Origin: an uncultured Bacteroidaceae bacterium
Lineage (GTDB): Bacteria; Bacteroidota; Bacteroidia; Bacteroidales; Bacteroidaceae
Length of the DNA stretch: 64,000 nucleotides
Direction: 5' to 3'
Assembly (NCBI GenBank): GCA_934394435.1
Contig: CAKRRN010000001.1
Location: forward strand, 62,001-126,000
Shown in pieces: positions 58,149-64,000 of the stretch. Position 1 is the first letter of the stretch; each line of letters begins with the position of its first letter. Position numbers and translations under genes: made by a program. The notes beneath the pieces were generated by a model, which was given only the letters and a program-made list of their open reading frames with translations, was not told the DNA's origin and searched no databases.

Positions 58149-60128
58149 ATGAAGACTTTTTCAGAATTAGGACTCAATGATGCGCTGTTGCGTGCCATTG
58201 CAGAGCAGGGCTATGAGAACCCGATGCCCGTACAGGAACAGGTAATTCCGTGGCTAACGGAACCCCAAGTAGACAACCACCCCACAGACCTTATTGCGCT
58301 TGCGCAGACAGGAACGGGAAAGACCGCAGCTTATGGTCTTCCTTTGCTTCATTTGTTGGATGCAGAGGGAGAGCAGAAAGGAAAGAAACCAGTGAGAGCC
58401 TTGATTTTGGCTCCCACGCGTGAGTTGTGCATACAGATTGCAGATGATTTGCAAGATTTTGCCCGTTATCTGCCATCTATCAGTATGTTGGCTGTGTATG
58501 GAGGAGCAGGTATAGAGCCGCAAATACGTGCTTTGCGACATGGAGTGGATATTGTCGTGGCAACTCCAGGACGACTTATAGATTTGATGAATCGTGGTGA
58601 GGCAGTCCTCTCACAGGTTCGTTACGTCATCCTTGATGAGGCTGACGAGATGCTTTCTATGGGATTTCAAGATGATTTGAATAGCATTCTTGAGGGTGTT
58701 CCTGCTGATCATCGCACATTACTCTTTAGTGCCACCATGAGCAAGGAGATTGAACGCATTGCTCAGAAATACCTTCATGACGCACATCAGATACAGGTTG
58801 GTAGCCGTAATGAGGGGTCAGAGAACGTCAATCATATATATTATATGGTACGCGCGAAGGACAAGTATGCGGCTCTAAAACGTGTGGTGGACTATTATCC
58901 ACGCATCTATGCCATCATCTTTTGTCGCACAAAGGCCGAAACACAAGAGGTTGCTGACAATCTGATACGCGACGGTTACAACGCGGATGCCTTACATGGT
59001 GATTTGTCTCAGCAGCAACGTGATCTCACCATGCAGAAGTTCCGACATCATCGTACCCAACTGCTGGTGGCTACGGATGTGGCTGCGCGTGGACTGGATG
59101 TGGATGACCTTACGCATGTCATCAATTATGGTATGCCTGATGATGTGGAAAATTATACTCATCGCAGTGGTCGTACAGGTCGTGCAGGGAAAAAAGGTAC
59201 CAGTATCAGTATTATCAATCTGCGTGAAAGATCTCGTATTCGAGTTGTGGAAAAGCAGATCCAAAAAAAGTTCGAACAAGGTACTTTGCCAGAGCCAAGA
59301 GACATCTGCGCCAAGCAACTTTATCATGTTATTGATGATATTGAACATGTAGAGGTGGATGAGGAGGAGATTGCTCCTTTTATGACAGAAGTACAAAAGC
59401 GTTGGGAATGGCTTGAGAAGGATGATCTCATCAAACGTATATTAAGCCGTGAATTCGGACGATTTCTCCAGTATTATGCCAATGCACCTGAGATAGAGAC
59501 AGAGACAGAGCCACACAGCGGAGGAGAGAAGGGAGGTTCTTCAGGTCGTCGTAGGCGTGGTGATCGTACAGCTGAGGAAGGTTATACACGTCTGTTCCTC
59601 AATGTCGGCAAGATAGATGGAATGTTTGCACGTGAGATTATAGGAATGCTCAACAAGAATGTGCATGGCGACAAGGTGAATATCGGGCGCATTGACCTGA
59701 TGAAGAACTTTTCTTTTGTAGAAGTAGCCGAGCAGGATGCTGACCGTGTGATAAAAGCCTTGAAGCATGGTGTGACCGTGAAAGGCCGTAGTGTGGTGGC
59801 TGACCGTAGTGAGCCAGAAGCCAAATCTAGTAATGAGCATGGCAGTAGGGCTGACCGAAAGCATCCAGCACGTGATAAGTCGCAACGCAATGAGCGTAAT
59901 GCTCATCGCAAGGATGTCCTCTTGGGAGAGGAACGTGGGGGAAAGCGTAAGCCTTCACGCGAGGAACGTGGTTATACCACAGCACGTGGCAAGAAGTATA
60001 CCAAGGATGATTGGATGAAGTTTCTTCATCCCGACAAGGCACAGTCTGTGGGCAGCGACGGATTGGTGGGTGAGATGCCTGACTTCTCTGAAGAGGGATG
60101 GGCACGCCGTAAACCAAAGAAGAAGTAA
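58149..60128 (+). CDS. DEAD-box RNA helicase (CsdA/DbpA-like)
   Basis: 659 residues from ATG 58149. Q motif and helicase core: AQTGTGKTAAYG (Walker A), PTRELCIQ, VATPGRLID, LDEADEML (DEAD), FSATMSKE (SAT), ATDVAARGLDVDDL and HRSGRTGRAG. A linker (about 380-480) leads to a DbpA-type RNA-binding domain (LFLNVGKIDGMFAREIIGML, about 495-570) and a basic, Arg/Lys-rich tail. It would unwind structured RNA during ribosome assembly or cold growth. It diverges from the patatin-like gene. Very short leader mRNA, see the promoter entry. Confidence 0.92.
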   Translation: MKTFSELGLNDALLRAIAEQGYENPMPVQEQVIPWLTEPQVDNHPTDLIALAQTGTGKTAAYGLPLLHLLDAEGEQKGKKPVRALILAPTRELCIQIADDLQDFARYLPSISMLAVYGGAGIEPQIRALRHGVDIVVATPGRLIDLMNRGEAVLSQVRYVILDEADEMLSMGFQDDLNSILEGVPADHRTLLFSATMSKEIERIAQKYLHDAHQIQVGSRNEGSENVNHIYYMVRAKDKYAALKRVVDYYPRIYAIIFCRTKAETQEVADNLIRDGYNADALHGDLSQQQRDLTMQKFRHHRTQLLVATDVAARGLDVDDLTHVINYGMPDDVENYTHRSGRTGRAGKKGTSISIINLRERSRIRVVEKQIQKKFEQGTLPEPRDICAKQLYHVIDDIEHVEVDEEEIAPFMTEVQKRWEWLEKDDLIKRILSREFGRFLQYYANAPEIETETEPHSGGEKGGSSGRRRRGDRTAEEGYTRLFLNVGKIDGMFAREIIGMLNKNVHGDKVNIGRIDLMKNFSFVEVAEQDADRVIKALKHGVTVKGRSVVADRSEPEAKSSNEHGSRADRKHPARDKSQRNERNAHRKDVLLGEERGGKRKPSREERGYTTARGKKYTKDDWMKFLHPDKAQSVGSDGLVGEMPDFSEEGWARRKPKKK

Positions 60129-60260
60129 TCTTTTTTGGGGGGCGAGTAATAAATTTGGGAGTTTTAAAGAATAAAGATAGTCAGTGTAGCTTATGCTTTC
60201 TTAAACGTAGAGTGAATGGGAAAGTAAGGCCTGAGACAAATTCTAAGAGACATAAACGTT

Positions 60261-62408
60261 ATGAGAAAAATTTTTTTGGTTATCCTATGGATTGTACTTG
60301 GTGTGGGCGCACGTGCCGATGAAGGTATGTGGATGCTGAGTCGCATTGACGGGAAGACAGCAGAGGTAATGAAGAACCTTGGGCTTCAGTTGAGTCCAAC
60401 GGAACTATATAATACAGATGGTGAAAGTCTGAAAGATGCTGTGGTTGACTTTGGCGACTTCTGCTCAGGAGTGGTTGTGAGTCCGAATGGATTGGTGTTT
60501 ACCAATCATCATTGTGGCTATTCTGCCATTCAGTCACTCTCTACGCCTCAGGATGATATTCTTACCAATGGATTTGTCGCTCATAAATATAGCGAGGAGC
60601 GTCCTGCTGAGGGGCTTTTCGTAAAATTCCTTGTGCGCACAGAGGAGTGTACCAGCCGGGTGATGACTGCTCTTAATGATATCTATAAGGCTAATCCCAA
60701 AGAAGAGGCTCGCCAGATAGATCATGAAAAGATAGATAGCATCTGCCATGCCATAGAAATTGATTATAAACAGAATAATCAAGGCCTAGACTGTCAGGTG
60801 AAGTCTTACTATGGCGGAAATGCTTATTATGTAAGTTTTTATAAGGTTTATCGCGACATTCGCTTGGTGTTTACTGCTCCAGAGACACTGGGAAAGTTCG
60901 GTGGTGATACTGATAACTGGATGTGGCCCAGACAAACGTGTGACTTTAGTGTGTTTCGCATTTATGCCGATGAGAATGGTGAACCTGCCGACTACAGTGC
61001 CGATAATGTACCCCTGCATCCCAAGCGGTACGCACGTGTGAGCGTTGACGGCTACCGTGCCGGTGACTATTGCATGACCGTGGGATATCCAGGAAGTACC
61101 AGCCGATATTTGAGTTCATGGGGTATCAGCGAACGTGTGAATGATCGCAATGTGAGTGTCATACAGGTGCGTGGACGCAAACAGGAAGTGTGGAAGAAGT
61201 TTATGGATGCCGATCGTGCTGTGGGCATCAAGTATGCCAGTAAATGGGCGAGCAGTAGCAACTATTGGAAGAATTCCATTGGTATGAATAAGGCTATTGC
61301 TGACCTAGGTGTGATAGAGCAGAAGCAACAGCTTGAACAGCGCATTCGTGATTGGTATTCTTCTGATGCTGATTTGCAGCGAAGGTTTGGAGATATGTTT
61401 TCTCAGTTAGAAGAGGCATATAAGGCCCGTAAGCAGTTTGTGCATGCGACAGGTTTCTTTAATGAAACCTTTATGCGCGGAATAGAAATCTATCGTGTGG
61501 CACGTATGCTTAATATGCTTCCGCAAGACGCTGATACAGCCCAACTGGCTGTCACAAGGGAAAGTCTCAAACGCTTTTTCAAGGACTATGACGCACGCCT
61601 TGATGAGGCGACAATGGCAGACTTGCTTGAAAATTATCGTCAGCAAGTGCCTGATAAAAAGTTTCATCCCGCTTGCTATCAAGTAATAGATAGTCTCTAC
61701 AAGGGTGACTGTGCCGCATATGCGCACGACCTCTTTGCACGTACTATCTGTAAGGATGCCAACTGTTTAGACCGTCTTATGGCTGACAGTACCTTGCGCG
61801 AAACGGATCCAGCTCTGCTTTATGCTGATGGCTTACCAGACAAGATGATGGAATTAAGCAGTCTACAGAAGGATAATAATATTACTATTCGTTATAATGA
61901 GCGTCTCCTTACTCAAGCACTTCTCGAGATGGAACAGGACGAACCACATTACAGTGATGCTAACTTTACCATGCGTCTCTCCTATGGCTTTATTCAAGAC
62001 TACACATCGCAGGGGGCACATTATGACTACTATACCAATGCGCAGAGTTTGCTTGACAAGGCAGCTCGCCAGCATGAGATAGAGGATTATCGTTTGCAGG
62101 ATGACATCGTGAATATGCTAAAACAAGGTAAGTGGGGACGTTATGCAGATAAACAGACGGGGGATATGCATCTGTGCTTCCTTTCTAATAATGATATCAC
62201 GGGTGGTAATTCAGGTAGTCCTATGTTTAATGGTCGCGGTGAACTCATAGGCTTGGCCTTTGACGGTAACTGGGATGCGATGTCTGGTGACATTAGTTTT
62301 GACAGTTCTCTGCAACGTTGTATCGGAGTAGATATTCGCTATGTGCTTTATATCATTGAACATTGGGGCCACGCTGATAATCTGATACGTGAACTTGGCT
62401 TGAAGTAA
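60261..62408 (+). CDS. S46 dipeptidyl-peptidase, DPP7 type
   Basis: 715 residues with a signal peptide ending at GARAD; a periplasmic enzyme that takes dipeptides from peptide N termini, feeding asaccharolytic growth. Catalytic triad: His in TNHHCGY (83-84), D228 in CDFSVFRIYA and S651 in GGNSGSPMFN. The S1 specificity residue, 18 residues after the Ser, is G669 (AFDGNW); from the Porphyromonas enzymes Gly there means DPP7 (hydrophobic P1) and Arg means DPP11 (Asp/Glu). It has its own 132-bp upstream gap. Its stop codon is the beginning of a 22-bp repeat array. Confidence 0.9.
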   Translation: MRKIFLVILWIVLGVGARADEGMWMLSRIDGKTAEVMKNLGLQLSPTELYNTDGESLKDAVVDFGDFCSGVVVSPNGLVFTNHHCGYSAIQSLSTPQDDILTNGFVAHKYSEERPAEGLFVKFLVRTEECTSRVMTALNDIYKANPKEEARQIDHEKIDSICHAIEIDYKQNNQGLDCQVKSYYGGNAYYVSFYKVYRDIRLVFTAPETLGKFGGDTDNWMWPRQTCDFSVFRIYADENGEPADYSADNVPLHPKRYARVSVDGYRAGDYCMTVGYPGSTSRYLSSWGISERVNDRNVSVIQVRGRKQEVWKKFMDADRAVGIKYASKWASSSNYWKNSIGMNKAIADLGVIEQKQQLEQRIRDWYSSDADLQRRFGDMFSQLEEAYKARKQFVHATGFFNETFMRGIEIYRVARMLNMLPQDADTAQLAVTRESLKRFFKDYDARLDEATMADLLENYRQQVPDKKFHPACYQVIDSLYKGDCAAYAHDLFARTICKDANCLDRLMADSTLRETDPALLYADGLPDKMMELSSLQKDNNITIRYNERLLTQALLEMEQDEPHYSDANFTMRLSYGFIQDYTSQGAHYDYYTNAQSLLDKAARQHEIEDYRLQDDIVNMLKQGKWGRYADKQTGDMHLCFLSNNDITGGNSGSPMFNGRGELIGLAFDGNWDAMSGDISFDSSLQRCIGVDIRYVLYIIEHWGHADNLIRELGLK

Positions 62409-62516
62409 TATTCCTAAGATGCTTCCTAAACTATCTTAAGATACTTTGCAAAGTATCCTAAGATAGTTGACCAAGTATCCTAAGATACTTAGCGAAGTAT
62501 CCTAAGATACTTTGAA
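62407..62516. repeat. 22-bp palindrome array after the DPP7-type gene (5 units)
   Basis: Five consecutive 22-bp units start at 62407, 62429, 62451, 62473 and 62495. The core AAGTATCCTAAGATACTT has 7-bp inverted arms (AAGTATC/GATACTT) around CTAA, plus a 4-bp variable spacer; the first two units are degenerate. The first unit overlaps the last two bases of the peptidase stop codon. The period is about two helical turns, as in the 21-bp arrays, but the sequence is different. Confidence 0.85.
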
Positions 62517-62754
62517 AAGCCTTATATGGATGGTAGTACTAAATGGTCATTTAATACGTATTAAAAGGGCAAGTATTATAGTATTACTTTTTAGGAGTGT
62601 CTTTCTAAGTAGCTTAACTTCCCCTCTGTTTATCGGGTGAGTTATCTTATGCTTTGAATATACTTTCGCTCATCTTTTGCCTAAAGCATGAAGGCGAAGT
62701 TATTCTCACTATATTTCTACTGAGCTGTTGCTTTAGTTGAGATTGGGGTAAACA
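62517..62754. other. AT-rich non-coding stretch with a 16-bp perfect palindrome
   Basis: Between the 22-bp array and the terminator. TTTAATACGTATTAAA at 62550-62565 is a perfect 16-bp palindrome. No open frame is supported; no promoter is obvious. Confidence 0.55.
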
Positions 62755-62794
62755 AAAAAGGCGAGAGTGTCATTTGTGATACTCTCGCCTTTTT
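62755..62794. terminator. Bidirectional terminator between DPP7-type gene and rpoD
   Basis: Stem GGCGAGAGT / ACTCTCGCC extended by an A-run before and a T-run after (14-bp arms in all), so it can terminate in both directions. It lies 55 bases after the rpoD stop in the leftward direction. Confidence 0.85.
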
Positions 62795-62849
62795 AATTGG
62801 ATCGCGGTTATCTGTTTACTTCACTTGCTAAATACCTATGTCCGTTTAA

Positions 62850-63710
62850 TTAGCCCAAGTAACCTCTTAACTGGCTGTTTCTTTCTGCACAACGCAGCTT
62901 TCTGATGGCTTTCTCACGGATTTGTCGCACACGCTCTCGGGTCAGTCCGAATCGTTCGCCAATCTCTTCTAATGTCATTTCTTGCTGGTTGATGCCAAAA
63001 CTCATTTCTACGATTTCTTTCTCTCGTCCGTTGAGGGTGTTTAGTGCTCGTTCAATTTCGGTAGAAAGACTTTCGCTCATCATTGTGCGGTCTGTGCTAG
63101 GTGCGCTAGAGTCAGACATAACGTCCAACAAGGTATTGTCTTCTCCTGCCACGAATGGAGCATCCATGCTGACGTGACGACCGCTTGCACGCAGAGAGTC
63201 ATCTATCTTACCTGGCATTTCGTTTACAATGTCAGCCAGCTCGTCTGTGCTGGGTTTGCGCTCATGCTCTTGCTCAAACTTGATGATAGCCTTGGATATC
63301 TTGTTGACAGCACTTACCTGATTGAGTGGCAAGCGTACCAGACGGCTTTGCTCAGCCAATGCTTGTAAGATTGTTTGGCGAATCCACCATACAGCGTATG
63401 AGATAAACTTGAAACCTCTGGTCTCATCAAATTTCTCGGCAGCCTTGATGAGGCCGATGTTTCCTTCACTGATGAGGTCTGGTAGAGTGAGTCCTTGGTT
63501 TTGGTACTGTTTGGCCACACTTACCACGAAACGGAGATTTGCAAGGACTAATTTATCCAATGCGGCACGGTCTCCTTTGCGGATTCTCTGTGTGAGTTCT
63601 ACTTCTTCTTCTACCGTAATCAAATTCTCACGACCGATTTCTTGCAGATACTTTTCAAAAGCCTCGCCTTCACGGGTCGTGATACTTTTGTTGATTTTAA
63701 GTTGTCTCAT
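62850..63710 (-). CDS. rpoD: Primary RNA polymerase sigma factor RpoD (Bacteroidetes type)
   Basis: 286 residues, short because region 1.1 and the non-conserved region are absent, as in the Bacteroidetes primary sigma factor that recognises TTTG/TAnnTTTG promoters. Region 1.2 ([17 protein letters not shown]), region 2 with [16 protein letters not shown] and [15 protein letters not shown], region 3 and the region 4 helix-turn-helix ([20 protein letters not shown]) are all present. A TAACTTTG box lies 50 bases upstream, so it may serve its own promoter. Confidence 0.96.
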   Translation of the reverse strand: MRQLKINKSITTREGEAFEKYLQEIGRENLITVEEEVELTQRIRKGDRAALDKLVLANLRFVVSVAKQYQNQGLTLPDLISEGNIGLIKAAEKFDETRGFKFISYAVWWIRQTILQALAEQSRLVRLPLNQVSAVNKISKAIIKFEQEHERKPSTDELADIVNEMPGKIDDSLRASGRHVSMDAPFVAGEDNTLLDVMSDSSAPSTDRTMMSESLSTEIERALNTLNGREKEIVEMSFGINQQEMTLEEIGERFGLTRERVRQIREKAIRKLRCAERNSQLRGYLG

Positions 63711-63759
63711 GTGTTCCTTATATATTTATATAAAAAGGTCCTATATATGAAAAGGCATG

Positions 63760-63767
63760 CAAAGTTA
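63760..63767 (-). promoter_or_regulatory. -7 element of rpoD
   Basis: TAACTTTG on the reverse strand, 50 bases before the start codon. No clear -33 TTTG. Confidence 0.5.
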
Positions 63768-63883
63768 GCCCATTTTGCTTAAATAGATACCTTTGTTTGC
63801 GAAAAGTTTAATGAAACATGTCGAAAAAGTTGCATATTTACTTAAATAATATTAAGAAGATGGACTGCGCATGGAAAAATGAT

Positions 63884-63891
63884 TAACTTTG
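63884..63891 (+). promoter_or_regulatory. -7 element of the lemA-like gene
   Basis: TAACTTTG, 33 bases before the ATG at 63925. Confidence 0.5.
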
Positions 63892-63924
63892 CGTCTGATG
63901 TTTAATTAAAGAATAAAGAAAATC

Positions 63925-64000
63925 ATGAGTACAGGAATGATGGTTGCTTTGGGGATTGTTGTAATTCTGGTAATTTGGCTGGTGTACATTTATAATAATC
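63925..64000 (+). CDS. LemA family protein, 3' end missing
   Basis: Only the first 25 codons are in the window: a short polar start, then a single strong hydrophobic helix (GIVVILVIWLVYIYNN) ending in YNN, the way LemA proteins begin. LemA proteins are membrane-anchored four-helix proteins of unclear function. The assignment rests on the N-terminal helix and its YNN end only. Confidence 0.5.
   Translation, partial: MSTGMMVALGIVVILVIWLVYIYNN

Overview
The window is a chromosomal segment of a Bacteroidales bacterium, most probably a Prevotella-like (Prevotellaceae) gut or oral anaerobe. Reasons seen in the sequence: a short 286-residue primary sigma factor of the Bacteroidetes type; promoters of the form TTTG-N19-21-TAnnTTTG; a FeoA-FeoB fusion; a long histone-like protein related to HU; an S46 dipeptidyl-peptidase of the DPP7 type; PorO/P-like porins; C-terminal tails resembling type IX secretion sorting domains; and many secreted or lipoprotein glycan-active proteins. 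I see no rRNA, tRNA, insertion sequence, prophage or CRISPR array.

Layout. Positions 1-9273 hold a rightward housekeeping run: parE (5' end missing), coaD, an S41 processing protease, ybeY, ruvB, a SpmA/SpmB-like membrane protein, a polysaccharide flippase and a Tat-exported Gfo/Idh oxidoreductase, closed by a strong terminator. At 9512-9623 five 21-bp units carrying a short palindrome run into the promoter of an HU-like gene. Positions 10399-13892 are a leftward feoAB, Cys-rich FeoB partner, acyltransferase operon. An M16 peptidase and an alpha-L-fucosidase (with a secreted partner of unknown function) diverge at 15.3 kb. A leftward operon follows: dapB, lepB, a catalytically degenerate lepB paralogue, wbqC-like, RluA-type synthase and PHP phosphatase. 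It diverges from a rightward DUF2851, thioesterase, dprA group.

The accessory part begins at 26.9 kb: an Ntn-hydrolase lipoprotein, a membrane-anchored AraC regulator, a nearly 1-kb gap with a second 21-bp palindrome array, then a leftward locus at 30.5-45.1 kb. In transcription order the locus is a 1559-residue repeat protein (with its own promoter and terminator), then ricin-like protein, fasciclin lipoprotein, triple-barrel GH5-like protein, second ricin-like protein, CE6-like esterase, second fasciclin lipoprotein. It has no SusC/SusD pair and its ricin-like and fasciclin genes are each duplicated. This is the best candidate here for an undescribed system, probably acting on an acetylated glycan at or outside the cell surface.

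Positions 45.5-55.0 kb hold an iron/haem redox region: a porin broken by an in-frame TAG, imelysin, di-haem oxidoreductase, a second porin, a c-type cytochrome lipoprotein, then a Rid-family gene and a ResB-CcsA fusion that would attach haem to the exported CxxCH proteins. A hemerythrin-LuxR regulator diverges from it. The right end has a PfkB kinase, patatin-like protein, DEAD-box helicase, DPP7-type peptidase followed by a 22-bp repeat array, rpoD, and the start of a lemA-like gene.
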